Positions 18,750 to 31,572 of a DNA stretch of 63,097 nt are shown one piece after another. The DNA is from an uncultured Balneola sp. (GTDB lineage: Bacteria > Bacteroidota > Rhodothermia > Balneolales > Balneolaceae). The notes beneath the pieces were generated by a model. It was not told the DNA's origin. It worked only from the letters and a program-made list of their open reading frames with translations, and made no database searches. The translations under genes were made by a program, and so were the position numbers. The stretch is from assembly GCA_902529115.1 (NCBI GenBank), contig CABZVB010000010.1:1-63097 (forward strand), given 5' to 3'. Each line of letters begins with the position of its first letter. The stretch's first letter is position 1.

Positions 18750-19733
18750 ATGAAAAAATATAACGTATATGGAGTTGGAAATGCCCTTGTCGATTTGGAA
18801 TGTAAGATTACGGCTGAATATTTAGAAGAACAGCAAGTGGCTAAGGGACTCATGACACTAGTTGATGAAGCGACTCAACAGCGTTTGTTAGAAGCTATGT
18901 TACATCATGATTATGAACGCAAATCGGGTGGGTCGGCGGCCAATACTATGATTGCAATTAGTCAATTAGGAGGTAGTGCCTACTATTCTTGCAAGGTAGC
19001 AGCAGACGAATTTGGGGATTTTTATCTGGCTGACATGACCAATGCAGGAGTTGAAACGAACTTAGATGGACAGACTAGGCAAGCGGGTACTACGGGTAAA
19101 TGTCTAGTGATGGTTTCAGAGGATTCCGATCGGACAATGAATACCTTCTTGGGTATTAGTTCAGAATTGTCTATACAAGAACTTTCTCCTTTAGCCATAC
19201 AATCTTCAGAATATGTGTATTTAGAAGGGTATTTAGTGGCAATCCAGGACGGTTTCGAGGCAATGAAAAAAGCTTTTTCCATTGCACAAGAGCATGGAGT
19301 GCGGACATCGATCACTTTATCTGATCCATCAATAGTTCAGGCTTTTAGACCAAAGTTTCAGGAGGTGATAGGCGCCTCTGTTGATTTACTATTTTGTAAT
19401 CAAGATGAAGCAAAAGCATATACGGGAGCAACGAACCTGTTGGAAGCTCGTGAAGCATTAAAAAAAGATGCCAAGAAGTTTGTAATAACGATGGGGAAAA
19501 ATGGAGCTATGATTTTTGATGGTGATACCTTCATCGATATTGAGCCTTTTCAAGTTAAAGCCGTAGATACCAATGGAGCTGGTGATATGTTCGCAGGGAG
19601 TTTTTTATATGGAATTACCAACGAACTAGGCTATGCGGCAGCGGGCAAGTTAGCCGCCGAAGCGGCCTCAATGGTAGTCGGGCAGTATGGGCCAAGATTA
19701 AGTTGCCATCAAATGCAAAATTTATTGAACTAA
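18750..19733 (+). CDS. PfkB-family (adenosine-kinase-like) sugar/nucleoside kinase
   Basis: This 327-residue ribokinase-fold kinase has the N-terminal VYGVGNALVDLEC, the GG-containing substrate motif KSGGSAANTMIA, and the C-terminal ATP/anion-hole signature DTNGAGDMFAGSF, in which Asp279 would be the catalytic base. The opening sequence and overall layout resemble the adenosine kinases of Bacteroidota-like bacteria. That would mean phosphorylating adenosine to AMP for purine salvage, though other ribosides or sugars are possible. It is followed after 1 bp by rdgB and then by a symporter, so these three form an operon. The pairing with rdgB (nucleotide pool cleaning) supports a nucleoside role. 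Confidence 0.85.
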   Translation: MKKYNVYGVGNALVDLECKITAEYLEEQQVAKGLMTLVDEATQQRLLEAMLHHDYERKSGGSAANTMIAISQLGGSAYYSCKVAADEFGDFYLADMTNAGVETNLDGQTRQAGTTGKCLVMVSEDSDRTMNTFLGISSELSIQELSPLAIQSSEYVYLEGYLVAIQDGFEAMKKAFSIAQEHGVRTSITLSDPSIVQAFRPKFQEVIGASVDLLFCNQDEAKAYTGATNLLEAREALKKDAKKFVITMGKNGAMIFDGDTFIDIEPFQVKAVDTNGAGDMFAGSFLYGITNELGYAAAGKLAAEAASMVVGQYGPRLSCHQMQNLLN

Positions 19734-19734
19734 A

Positions 19735-20309
19735 ATGAATGAAATTGTTTTAGCCTCTCGTAATCCAAATAAAATTCAAGAGCTCAAAGAACTTCTTTCT
19801 ATACCAGATGTTAGGGTCTTGTCTACTAATGATTTCCCTGATCTTGAAGAGGTAGAAGAAGATGCGGTGACCCTTGAAGGGAATGCGTTAAAAAAAGCTA
19901 AGTATGTTGCAATGGTAACTGGTTTACCAAGTTTGGCAGATGATACAGGTTTGGAGGTGACAGCTCTGAATGGAGCCCCAGGTGTTTATTCTGCACGTTA
20001 TTCAGGTGAACATGCTAGCTATGAAGATAATGTGGAGAAATTACTCTCGGAAATGAGTAAGACCAATGAGCGTAATGCTCAATTCCGAACAGTTGTAGCC
20101 TTTATTGAAGCGGACAAGCAATGGATATTTGAAGGAATTTGCACGGGTAAAATTTCTAGGTTCAGGAAAGGGGCAGGAGGTTTTGGCTATGATCCTATTT
20201 TTATACCAGATGGATTTGATATGAGTTTTGCAGAAATGGATTCAGAGCAAAAAAATAGCATTAGCCACCGGGGTTTAGCAATGAAAAAGGCAGTGGCATT
20301 TTTACAGGA

Positions 20310-20319
<10 letters not shown>
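19735..20319 (+). CDS. rdgB: XTP/dITP diphosphohydrolase (RdgB/HAM1)
   Basis: Hydrolyses non-canonical purine triphosphates (dITP, XTP) to monophosphates plus PPi and so keeps deaminated bases out of DNA and RNA. The 194 residues are the usual size. Signature blocks: ASRNPNKIQEL (~7-17, phosphate binding), LADDTGLEV (~68-75, catalytic acids), APGVYSARYSG, GFGYDPIF (base pocket) and SHRGLAMKK near the C-terminus. The ATG lies one base after the TAA of the kinase gene, so translation is likely coupled. The 3' end runs into the start region of the symporter gene. Confidence 0.96.
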
Positions 20320-23158
<2,839 letters not shown>

Positions 23159-23185
23159 CTAAGTGATCAATAAAAATAGAAAAAA

Positions 23186-23217
23186 ACAAAAAAAGGGCGT
23201 AAGTAGCTATTTCCCTT
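23186..23217 (-). terminator. Probable rho-independent terminator after the STAS gene
   Basis: Read on the minus strand, AAGGG and CCCTT (plus-strand positions 23213-23217 and 23193-23197) can pair around a 15-base loop and are followed by T7. A competing inverted repeat (TAGCTATT at 23204-23211 with AATAGCTA at 23230-23237) overlaps it. It would end the secD-secF-STAS transcript before purA. The stem is short, so confidence is moderate. Confidence 0.5.
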
Positions 23218-23243
23218 CAAACTCTGATGAATAGCTAGGAGAA

Positions 23244-23591
23244 TTAAGCTTCTTCCTTATAAGACTCTACCGCCTCATCCACTGAACGAAAATGTTTAAA
23301 AACGGTGATGAGTTTAGTGACCACCAATAAGCTTTCAATTTTATCGGTTGCATTGGCAATACGGAGGTCGCCTCCGGCTTTTTTCATAGTGGTGAGACCA
23401 CCTATAAGCATGCCTAAACCAGAAGAATTCATAAACTTTACCTTAGATAAATCAACAATTACGTTGGTCTTATTGACATCAATTAAGGCATGTAATTCTT
23501 CATTCAAATTGACCGCATCAGGCCCACCCATTACATTGCCTTTAAATTGTATGACAACGCAGTTGTAACGTTCTGACGTTTGATAACTCAT
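23244..23591 (-). CDS. STAS-domain protein (anti-sigma-factor-antagonist-like)
   Basis: A 115-residue single STAS domain of the SpoIIAA/RsbV type. The diagnostic loop VDLSKVKFMNSSGLGMLIGG spans ~47-66, and Ser56/Ser57 is the position normally phosphorylated by a partner-switch kinase. No anti-sigma kinase (SpoIIAB/RsbW-like) or PP2C phosphatase gene is in the window, so the partner is elsewhere or different. It begins 14 bp after secF ends on the same strand and is probably co-transcribed with secDF. A functional connection to secretion is not implied by the family. Confidence 0.9.
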   Translation of the reverse strand: MSYQTSERYNCVVIQFKGNVMGGPDAVNLNEELHALIDVNKTNVIVDLSKVKFMNSSGLGMLIGGLTTMKKAGGDLRIANATDKIESLLVVTKLITVFKHFRSVDEAVESYKEEA

Positions 23592-23605
23592 GATAATACT
23601 AAGGT

Positions 23606-24514
23606 TTATTTAGTGTTTTTTGTGTCTAATTCAAGTACAAGAGGGCTTGCTACAAAAAGCGAGCTATAGGTACCTAATATCACACCTATGATAAGTGCAA
23701 ATGATAAACCTTTCAAGACCTCTCCACCGAATATAAACAGAATAGTTACCACAAAGAAAGTAGTTAAAGAAGTAATTACGGTCCGACTGAGCGTATCGTT
23801 CAGGCTTTTATTGAACATTTCAATGGTATCCATTCCTTTATGGACTAATTTATTTTCTCTGATTCTATCAAATACAACTACTGTGTCATTGAGAGAGTAT
23901 CCCACGATGGTGAGAAATGCTGCAATGATATTTTGATCGATTAATAGATTAAAGGAAACTACGTCACTTAATAAAGTAAAAATACCTAGAGTGATAACTA
24001 CATCATGAACCAATGCAGCAACTGCTCCTACTGAGAAAGTCCACTTTCGAAATCGGATCAGTATATAAATAAAAATAATAACAATCGCATATATGACGGA
24101 TTGTGCAGCAGCTCCTTTTAAATCCTCCGCAAATCTAGGGCCAATAGAATCGCTCTTCTCCATACTAAAACTTGCTCCACTGATATTGGCGCTAATAGCA
24201 TCCTCAATCAGGTTTTCTACCTCATCAGTGCTGAGATCATTGTCAGTACGGATTAGTATTTCGCTATCCGAACCAAATAGCTTTACTTCAGGTGACGAAC
24301 CTAAAGGTTCATTTAAGAAAGATCGAATATCTTGTGTTTTTACTTGAGTATCGAATGCATATACGAATTCTTTCCCCCCACGGAAGTCTATTCCATATTG
24401 TAAACCCTTTGTTAATATAATCGCTAAAGATGCCACAAATAAAATACCCGAAAGGGAGTAGGCAACTTTACGTTTGCCTAAAAAATCAAAATTGGGTGTT
24501 TCAAACCATCTCAT
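23606..24514 (-). CDS. secF: Protein translocase subunit SecF
   Basis: A 302-residue RND-like subunit that with SecD uses the proton or sodium gradient to pull preproteins through SecYEG and release them in the periplasm. One N-terminal membrane helix precedes the small periplasmic domain, which begins with GIDFRGGKEFVYAF, followed by five helices containing ALVHDVVITLGIF, GYSLNDTVVVFDRIREN and SRTVITSLTTFF, all family signatures. Separate secD and secF genes occur in tandem here, with secD upstream (27-bp gap). Size and motifs are complete. Confidence 0.96.
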   Translation of the reverse strand: MRWFETPNFDFLGKRKVAYSLSGILFVASLAIILTKGLQYGIDFRGGKEFVYAFDTQVKTQDIRSFLNEPLGSSPEVKLFGSDSEILIRTDNDLSTDEVENLIEDAISANISGASFSMEKSDSIGPRFAEDLKGAAAQSVIYAIVIIFIYILIRFRKWTFSVGAVAALVHDVVITLGIFTLLSDVVSFNLLIDQNIIAAFLTIVGYSLNDTVVVFDRIRENKLVHKGMDTIEMFNKSLNDTLSRTVITSLTTFFVVTILFIFGGEVLKGLSFALIIGVILGTYSSLFVASPLVLELDTKNTK

Positions 24515-24541
24515 AAGAAGTACCTTTTTGTTTAAAAATTA

Positions 24542-26356
24542 TTAACCGAAGCTAACTGCTTCTGTGTTATTGCGGGTTAAGTAGTCTATGACAACGCGTG
24601 TAATAATTATGGCACTAAACAGTGAACATGCAATACCCGCAAGTAAGGTAACGGCAAAACCTTTAATAGGTCCTACTCCAAAACTCATTAGGATTAAGGC
24701 TACAAAACCAGTAGTTACGTTAGCATCAATGATGGCACTCATCGCGTTGGAATAACCTGCTGAAATTGCAGCTTTCATAGTTTTACCACCACGTTGTTCT
24801 TCTCGTATTCGATCAAATATTAACACGTTAGCATCTACCGCCATACCTATAGTTAGTACGATTCCTGCCATACCAGGTAATGTTAAGGTCGCTTTAAATC
24901 CTGCCAGAATGCCAAGGATGAAAATTATATTTAGCATAAGAGCTAAATCGGCAACTCCACCGCCGGTACGGTAATAAACAATCATAAAAATTGCCACAAT
25001 AGATAGTCCCACTAATACTGACCGAAAGCCTGCTTGAATTGAACTCTCACCCAATGAAGCGCCCACAGTTCGCTCCTCCATAATTTGAAGTGGGGCTGGT
25101 AGAGCACCTGATAATAAAATATTTACTAAATCTTCTGCTTCAGCCACATTTTCCAGGCCAGTTATGCTGGAGTTCCCACCATTAATCTTGGTGGATACAT
25201 TTGGATAGGAAACCACATACCCATCAAGTACAATGGCGATAGGCTTGCCAATGTTGGCTCCTGTAATTCGGCTCCATATTCTTGCTCCTTCACTGTTCAT
25301 ACCCATCGATACTTCAGGAACATTGGTTGTTGGGTCAAACTGAATAGAAGCTTCTTCAATGACTTCGCCGGTAAGTTCGGCATTGTCACGCACTCCATAG
25401 AGTGCAAACTGCTCTAAACCGCCTTCAAACTCGATTGGTCTAGAACCCCACAGAACTACTGTATTTCTAGGCATTAATCGTTGTATATCTGATGTACTTA
25501 GTAAGTTCATAATTATAGCGGTATCTTCGGCCATTGCATAACCAAAAACATATGGGCTTTGAGTTTGAATGAATGACATTCGGTTAAGTAATTCATTAGT
25601 TGGGCCGCTTAGGTTAAGACTGTCTGAACTATCCACTTCCACATTGTAAAACTCAATGGATCGATTTCTGAAATTAGAGAAATCTTGGGCATCTGCACCT
25701 GTTCGGAATTCTAAACGGGCAGTGCCCTTTAATAAATTTCGCACTCGTTCTTCGTCATCCACACCAGGTAGTTCTACCACAATACGACTCTGTCCTTGCT
25801 TTACGATTGATGGTTCGGTGACTCCGAATCTATCAACTCGGGTACGAATAATTTCGATTGCACGATTTAATGCAGCATCTCGTTGCAACTTTAGAAAAGC
25901 TACAATTTCGTCATTGGAGGAACGACGCGTAATGTCCTGAGATTCATTACGATAGAAGCGACTAAGTCTAGCATTTGCATCTCTTCTCTCAAACTCAAGT
26001 TGCATTTCATCGATGAAATCGGTGTCGTTCTCTTCGGCTACTTTTTGAGCTAACTGAACTACTACTTCAAGTTCAGTATCACGGTTACTCCCTGCAAGTT
26101 CTAGAATGAGCTGAGGTGTACCTACTTCAAGTGTAACATGCATCCCGCCTTGTAAATCTAAGCCTAATGAAAGAATATCTTCTTTTAGGTTGGATAGTTT
26201 TTCAGCGTATTCCATTTCATATTGAGTACGTTCTTCTTCAGTAAAGGTACTCATTTGTCGTTGTTCCAAATTCCAAATAATGGTTGGATACAAATAGTAA
26301 AGTGTTAAGGCAAAAAAAGCCGCTATTAGACCTATTTTAAATCCGTTTCCTTGCAT
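24542..26356 (-). CDS. secD: Protein translocase subunit SecD
   Basis: A 604-residue partner of SecF. One N-terminal membrane helix is followed by LGLDLQGGMHVTLEV (the DLxGG motif, ~62-76), a large periplasmic P1 region with RTRVDRFGVTEPSIVKQG and RIVVELPGV, then five C-terminal helices. The last part carries GMAVDANVLIFDRIREE, with the conserved Asp of the ion path, and SAGYSNAMSAIIDANVTT. Length is typical. The gene is preceded by a 77-bp spacer after an unknown exported-protein gene on the same strand, so it may have its own promoter. Downstream come secF and the STAS gene. Confidence 0.97.
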   Translation of the reverse strand: MQGNGFKIGLIAAFFALTLYYLYPTIIWNLEQRQMSTFTEEERTQYEMEYAEKLSNLKEDILSLGLDLQGGMHVTLEVGTPQLILELAGSNRDTELEVVVQLAQKVAEENDTDFIDEMQLEFERRDANARLSRFYRNESQDITRRSSNDEIVAFLKLQRDAALNRAIEIIRTRVDRFGVTEPSIVKQGQSRIVVELPGVDDEERVRNLLKGTARLEFRTGADAQDFSNFRNRSIEFYNVEVDSSDSLNLSGPTNELLNRMSFIQTQSPYVFGYAMAEDTAIIMNLLSTSDIQRLMPRNTVVLWGSRPIEFEGGLEQFALYGVRDNAELTGEVIEEASIQFDPTTNVPEVSMGMNSEGARIWSRITGANIGKPIAIVLDGYVVSYPNVSTKINGGNSSITGLENVAEAEDLVNILLSGALPAPLQIMEERTVGASLGESSIQAGFRSVLVGLSIVAIFMIVYYRTGGGVADLALMLNIIFILGILAGFKATLTLPGMAGIVLTIGMAVDANVLIFDRIREEQRGGKTMKAAISAGYSNAMSAIIDANVTTGFVALILMSFGVGPIKGFAVTLLAGIACSLFSAIIITRVVIDYLTRNNTEAVSFG

Positions 26357-26433
26357 AATATTTTTTTTTAGTTGGTATAAAGTGATGGTTAGGTTTGATT
26401 GTTGTGAACCTAAAAAAAGAGATATAGTATGAG

Positions 26434-26988
26434 CTAGGGTGCACCAATGGCTATACCGTTAACCATAGGATGCTTCTGCATGGATGCAGAATAGCTTGGG
26501 TAGTGAAGCGTAAAGTGCGAGATTATTTGGGTTTCGCAGTTAGTGAACTGAACTAAATAATTAGGAGTCGTAAGTTTAGCAAATTTGCCTTGAGTATGAT
26601 TTTTGAGGGTACATACTCGTGGTTCCAGCATTAATGTCATGTGTTGATGCTGGTCCATATGATCCAGCATATTCCACTGTATAAGAAGTTTTTTATCCAG
26701 ATTTTTTTGTTTAAAATAGGCTTTGACCTCATATATCCATTGTTCTACATTATTACTCTCTTTCCAAAGTTTTTCGAGGTGCAAACGAATTGACTTAAGA
26801 TATTCTGGATCCTGAAGCTCGGGGTATTGGTTCGCTGCTAAAGAGTGAACAAAGTGTTTGTTGAGCCATTGGGTAAACCGTTGATTTTGATGTTCATTTT
26901 CGAGCATAGGTATACTCTGTGAAACGAAAGAGATAAGTAGTAAGCTTAAACTAACTCTTTTAAGAATATGTGTACGAAAGAAATTCAT
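26434..26988 (-). CDS. Hypothetical exported protein
   Basis: 184 residues; not recognised. Residues ~1-27 look like a signal peptide (FFRTHILKR, then SLSLLLISFVSQS). The mature part is hydrophilic, with Trp, His, Gln and Glu in helix-like segments (EYLKSIRLHLEKLWKES, VEQWIYEVKAYF), a His/Gln/Met-rich stretch (MLDHMDQHQHMTLML), and two Cys (VCTLKNH, FTNCETQ) that could form a disulphide. It lies between uvrA (24 bp upstream on the transcript) and secD. I see no enzyme motif; it could be a lineage-specific periplasmic protein. The frame is intact and the coding character is good. Confidence 0.65.
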   Translation of the reverse strand: MNFFRTHILKRVSLSLLLISFVSQSIPMLENEHQNQRFTQWLNKHFVHSLAANQYPELQDPEYLKSIRLHLEKLWKESNNVEQWIYEVKAYFKQKNLDKKLLIQWNMLDHMDQHQHMTLMLEPRVCTLKNHTQGKFAKLTTPNYLVQFTNCETQIISHFTLHYPSYSASMQKHPMVNGIAIGAP

Positions 26989-27012
26989 AGTTGGAAACTT
27001 AAGATAGTAAGC

Positions 27013-29856
27013 TTAGAGCTTTCCTACAACGGAAGATAGTCGTTCAAATTCTTGCTTTAAAAACATCCCAGTATACGAATTTGGAACTCCAGAAATTATT
27101 TTAGGGCTTCCTTCTGCAACAATTTGCCCGCCTGCTTTACCACCCTCCGGACCCAAATCAATAACCCAGTCCGCGGCTTTAATCACATCTAAATTGTGCT
27201 CGATTACGATTACGGTATTTCCTTTATCCACTAATTGTTCTATTACATTTATTAAAAGGCGAACATCTTGAAAATGTAAGCCCGTAGTTGGTTCATCCAT
27301 AACATAGAGCGTATTACCAGTACCTATTTTTGAAAGTTCGCGGGCAAGTTTTATCCGCTGAGCTTCACCGCCGGATAGAGTGGTGCTAGATTGTCCTAAA
27401 GTAAGATATCCTAATCCGACTGATGCTAGTGTTTTAAGTATTCTCGAGATAGCAGGTTGTGAGCTAAAAAATTTAACTCCTTCCACTATAGGCATTTCTA
27501 AGATTTCTGAAATATTTTTTTCGCGGAAGTATATTTCCAGTGTTTCTCGATTATACCGTCTTCCTTGACAGGTTTCGCAAGATACGTAAACATCAGGCAG
27601 AAAGTTCATCTCGATTTTGCGTATACCGTCACCTTTACAAGCTTCGCAGCGCCCACCTTTTACATTGAATGAAAATCGACCCTGATCATAGCCACGTATC
27701 TTGGATTCTGGTAATTCCGCAAAAAGTCTTCTCACATGATCAAAGACCTTGGTGTAGGTTCCTGGATTAGAGCGTGGTGTCCTGCCTATTGGGCTTTGAT
27801 CTATTGAGATAATTTTGTCAATATTTTCAAGACCCTCTACTTCATCATAAGGCAATGGAACTGCTTTAGATTTATAAAAATGATTGGTCAGTATTGGAAC
27901 TAATGTTTGGTTAATCAGGGAGCTTTTTCCAGAACCACTTACCCCTGTTACCGTGATAAATCTACCCAAAGGTACTTGAAGGTCAACCGACCTGAGATTA
28001 TGTCCTCGAGCGTTAGCAATACAGATTTTTTTTGAGTTACCTTTTCTAGGATTCTTAGGTACAGCTACTTGTTCTTGATCTCGTAAAAAACGTGCAGTCA
28101 TGGATTTTGGTTCCAATTCATCTGGTTTGCCTTGTGTTACAATATACCCGCCGTACGCTCCTGCTCCCGGGCCCATATCTATTACGTAATCAGCCCTCTC
28201 AATGGTATCTCGGTCATGTTCAACTACAATGACACTGTTTCCTAAATCTCGAAGAGTCTCAAGGGATTTAATTAGCTTTTTATTGTCCCGTTGATGAAGT
28301 CCAATACTTGGTTCATCGAGTATGTAGAGAACTCCAACAAGCTGTGTTCCAATTTGGGTAGCTAGTCTGATTCGTTGAGCCTCACCTCCACTCAGCGTTT
28401 GTGCTTCCCGATTAAGACTCAGATAGTTGAGACCTACATTCAGCAAAAAATCGAGTCGATCTCTAATTTCCTTGAGTATTTGATGCCCTATTTCTTGCTG
28501 CCGTTCACTCAAGTTTATATTATATAGGGTATCTCTGAGTTCTTGGATGTCCATTTGCACCAAGTCTTGTATGCCATACTTATCTAATTTATACGACAAG
28601 GCTTCTCTATTAAGCCGCCCACCGCGGCAGTTAGGACAACTAACTTTGGACATAAAAGATTTCGCCTTTTCACGTTGTTTTTGGGACTTGGATTTTTCGT
28701 ATTGTTCAATGATGGTATCCCGTAATCCTCTGTAGCTATGTTGATAAGTGACTTTATCAGAGCGAAACTCGTAGGTAATCGCGTATTTTTGAGTACCACT
28801 ACCCTTCATTATCGTATCAATGAGTTCACTAGGGTAGTCAGTAATAGGAAGGTAGAAATCCACTCCATAATGATCTAGAACGGCTTCAAGCTGCTTAAAT
28901 GCAAAAATATCTCTTGGTTTTCCAAGAAAGCGAATACCTCCATCCTCAACACTTTGTTGTGGATTTGGTACCAGAAGTTCCCAACTAACATCATATGCGT
29001 GTCCTAATCCATCGCAGGTAGAACACGCTCCGAAAGGAGAATTAAACGAAAATAGATTAGGCGCTGGTTCCTCATATGCAATCCCACTTTCAGGATCGAA
29101 TAGCTTTTTTGAAAAAAGTCGGTCTTCCCATCCTTCTTTATGTTTGAGAGCGAGCACTACCGTACCATCAGCCATTTCAAGAGCTGTTCTAACACTATCT
29201 GTAATCCGTTTTTCACTCTTCGAGCTAACTACAAATCGGTCTACAACTATTTCTATAGTATGTGTTTTGTAGCGGTCAAGCATAAGCCCAGTTTCCAACT
29301 CAACAATATCCCCATCTACACGGGCTTGTAAATAACCTTGTTTAATCATTTGTTCGAAAAGCTCACGATAATGTCCCTTACGACCTCTAATTACAGGTGC
29401 TAAGCAGTAAGCTTTGGTGCCATTTTCAAGTCCAAGAATTGAAGAAACAACTTGATCAGTTGTTTGTTTTTCCATTTTTACTCCTGTTATGTAGGAATAT
29501 GGAATAGCGACCCGAGCATAGAGAAGTCGCATAAAGTCATATATTTCAGTAACTGTGCCTACTGTGGAACGAGGATTTCGATTGGTTGTTTTTTGATCGA
29601 TGGAGATAACAGGGGATAAGCCATCGATAAAATCAACTGCAGGCCGTTCCATCATACCTAGAAATTGACGTGCATAAGCAGACAATGATTCTAAAAAACG
29701 GCGTTGACCTTCTGCATAGATTGTATCAAAAGCTAATGAAGATTTACCGGAGCCAGACAAGCCAGTGACTACAACGAGTGCGTCTCTTGGGATGGTTACA
29801 TCGATGTTTTTGAGATTGTGTTCGCGAGCTCCGCGTATGACAATAGACTCTTGCAT
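27013..29856 (-). CDS. uvrA: Excinuclease ABC subunit A
   Basis: 947-residue damage-sensing ATPase of nucleotide excision repair; dimeric UvrA loads UvrB on distorted DNA. Two ABC ATPase halves are present: Walker [10 protein letters not shown] at ~32-40 and [10 protein letters not shown] in the second half. Signature motifs [12 protein letters not shown] and [12 protein letters not shown] are each followed by a Walker B ([20 protein letters not shown]). Two zinc modules appear as CSTCDG with CPNCRGGR, and CEACKGDG with [10 protein letters not shown]. Length and motif set are complete. The upstream 167 bp to the divergent DAHP synthase gene probably holds the promoter, but no SOS box was recognised. 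Confidence 0.98.
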   Translation of the reverse strand: MQESIVIRGAREHNLKNIDVTIPRDALVVVTGLSGSGKSSLAFDTIYAEGQRRFLESLSAYARQFLGMMERPAVDFIDGLSPVISIDQKTTNRNPRSTVGTVTEIYDFMRLLYARVAIPYSYITGVKMEKQTTDQVVSSILGLENGTKAYCLAPVIRGRKGHYRELFEQMIKQGYLQARVDGDIVELETGLMLDRYKTHTIEIVVDRFVVSSKSEKRITDSVRTALEMADGTVVLALKHKEGWEDRLFSKKLFDPESGIAYEEPAPNLFSFNSPFGACSTCDGLGHAYDVSWELLVPNPQQSVEDGGIRFLGKPRDIFAFKQLEAVLDHYGVDFYLPITDYPSELIDTIMKGSGTQKYAITYEFRSDKVTYQHSYRGLRDTIIEQYEKSKSQKQREKAKSFMSKVSCPNCRGGRLNREALSYKLDKYGIQDLVQMDIQELRDTLYNINLSERQQEIGHQILKEIRDRLDFLLNVGLNYLSLNREAQTLSGGEAQRIRLATQIGTQLVGVLYILDEPSIGLHQRDNKKLIKSLETLRDLGNSVIVVEHDRDTIERADYVIDMGPGAGAYGGYIVTQGKPDELEPKSMTARFLRDQEQVAVPKNPRKGNSKKICIANARGHNLRSVDLQVPLGRFITVTGVSGSGKSSLINQTLVPILTNHFYKSKAVPLPYDEVEGLENIDKIISIDQSPIGRTPRSNPGTYTKVFDHVRRLFAELPESKIRGYDQGRFSFNVKGGRCEACKGDGIRKIEMNFLPDVYVSCETCQGRRYNRETLEIYFREKNISEILEMPIVEGVKFFSSQPAISRILKTLASVGLGYLTLGQSSTTLSGGEAQRIKLARELSKIGTGNTLYVMDEPTTGLHFQDVRLLINVIEQLVDKGNTVIVIEHNLDVIKAADWVIDLGPEGGKAGGQIVAEGSPKIISGVPNSYTGMFLKQEFERLSSVVGKL

Positions 29857-30023
29857 AGAATTTACTTAAGTAGAGTTTAGCCTGTTATTTTGGATAACTT
29901 ATCAAATTACCAAACAAATAGAGAAATTTCTGCTATTTGCACAGCTTTTTTACGTAGCTTTCACAAAAATAGTGTATGTTAGTTGCTTTCTTAATCTTAT
30001 TGAAATTGCAAATATAAGTTTTT

Positions 30024-31379
30024 ATGTCTGTACATACTGCTAAATGGAGTCCCTCAAGTTGGAGAGAGTTTCCTATCCAGCAACTTCCAGATTATCCAAA
30101 TAAAAAAGAACTTGAATGCTCCTACAATGAGCTACAAACTTTACCACCTTTGGTTACCTCATGGGAAATTGAATCCCTGAAGGAAAAACTTGCAGCGGTA
30201 AGCGCTGGAAAAGCTTTTTTATTTCAGGCGGGTGACTGCGCAGAGAGTTTTGATTTGACCCAGTCCTCAAAGATTGTAAATTTGGTTAAAGTTCTTCTCC
30301 AAACCACTTTCATCATGATTCATGAAATGGGAGTACCTGTTGTCAGGGTTGGCAGGATGGCTGGTCAATATGCAAAGCCTCGATCCTCTGCTTTTGAAAC
30401 TATTGATGGAGTTGAAATGCACAATTATCGTGGAGATTTAATCAATGGCTTTGAAAAAAACCAGGCAAAGAGGATACCGGACCCGAAACGTTTATTAGAA
30501 GGGTATCATAAGGCGGGACTGACGCTGAATTTTATACGAGCACTGGGTGATGAGGGCTTTGCGGATTTGCATTATCCTGAGCAGTGGGAGTTAGATTTTA
30601 TGCAGAATAATCCTTACCACCAAGAGTATGAATCTATGGTTAAATCCATCACACAGGCAGTAAAATTTATGGATGCGGTTTCCGAGCGAAGATTACAACA
30701 ATCTCAAAAGGTAGATTTTTATACCTCACATGAGGCACTTAATTTATTTTATGATTCGGCTCAGACCAGAAGGGTTCCACGAAAGGAAGGGTACTTTAAT
30801 TTAAGTGCGCATATGGTATGGTTAGGCAATAGGACTCGTGATTTAAATGAAGCGCATGTAGAATATTTACGTGGCATTGAGAATCCTATTGGTATAAAAA
30901 TAGGCCCACCCTATACCATCAATGAGATTCTAAAATTAATTGAGAGATTAAATCCTACACATGAGGCTGGGAAAATTGTACTCATCTCACGTTTTGGAAA
31001 AAATCAAGTTCAAAAAGAACTTCCTGGTCTCATAAAGGCAGTTCGTAAAGAGGGGTTTCCTGTTGTTTGGAGTTCTGATCCAATGCATGGGAATACGTTT
31101 TCTTCTGCTAATGATTACAAAACACGCAATTTTGATCACATAATGGAAGAGTTAAAACATTCATTTGCTATCCACAGAGCTGAAGGTAGTTATTTAGGTA
31201 GTGTTCATTTGGAATTAACTGGAGATGACGTAACTGAATGTGTTGGAGGCGCTAAAGGGTTAGATGAAAATGGACTAGATGTGAATTACGAAACTTTTTG
31301 TGATCCGCGCCTTAATTATGAGCAATCCTTAGAATTAGCTTTCCTCATATCTAAGGAATGGAAGAAAAGCTATGGATAG
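30024..31379 (+). CDS. 3-deoxy-7-phosphoheptulonate synthase, class II
   Basis: First step of the shikimate pathway: PEP plus erythrose 4-phosphate to DAHP. The 451-residue protein matches the class II (plant/actinobacterial-like) type rather than the AroG/F/H class I type. Evidence: start TAKWSPSSWREFPIQQLPDY, FLFQAGDCAESF (metal/Mn-binding Cys), VVRVGRMAGQYAKPRS, GVEMHNYRGD, FYTSHEALNL, KIGPPYT, and WSSDPMHGNT with the conserved DPMHGNT block. It feeds aromatic amino acid synthesis and is likely feedback regulated, as known for the class. It is transcribed alone, divergent from uvrA. Confidence 0.95.
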   Translation: MSVHTAKWSPSSWREFPIQQLPDYPNKKELECSYNELQTLPPLVTSWEIESLKEKLAAVSAGKAFLFQAGDCAESFDLTQSSKIVNLVKVLLQTTFIMIHEMGVPVVRVGRMAGQYAKPRSSAFETIDGVEMHNYRGDLINGFEKNQAKRIPDPKRLLEGYHKAGLTLNFIRALGDEGFADLHYPEQWELDFMQNNPYHQEYESMVKSITQAVKFMDAVSERRLQQSQKVDFYTSHEALNLFYDSAQTRRVPRKEGYFNLSAHMVWLGNRTRDLNEAHVEYLRGIENPIGIKIGPPYTINEILKLIERLNPTHEAGKIVLISRFGKNQVQKELPGLIKAVRKEGFPVVWSSDPMHGNTFSSANDYKTRNFDHIMEELKHSFAIHRAEGSYLGSVHLELTGDDVTECVGGAKGLDENGLDVNYETFCDPRLNYEQSLELAFLISKEWKKSYG

Positions 31380-31440
31380 TGACAGTTTTTCTTGCTAGGT
31401 GACGTACTTTCAGACGGTATCTGCCTCTTTTACTTAATCT

Positions 31441-31510
31441 ACTGACAATCTATTAAATTGCGCTGAAATCCCGTCATACTCAACCTAAAATACACCAGCG
31501 GGCTGTCAGT
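31441..31510 (+). promoter_or_regulatory. Possible structured leader upstream of hsp20
   Basis: Nested inverted repeats: ACTGACA (31441-31447) with TGTCAGT (31504-31510), and inside them CGCTG (31461-31465) with CAGCG (31496-31500). If transcribed, they would fold into one interrupted stem ending about 60-90 bases before the hsp20 start. It could be an upstream terminator part, a regulatory leader or chance. No named riboswitch was recognised, and no sigma-32 or CIRCE-type site was seen. Confidence 0.3.
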
Positions 31511-31572
31511 AATAAATGTGGGGCTTGCCTAATGGCATACCATTTGTGTATATCTTTTCAAAATAAACTTAA

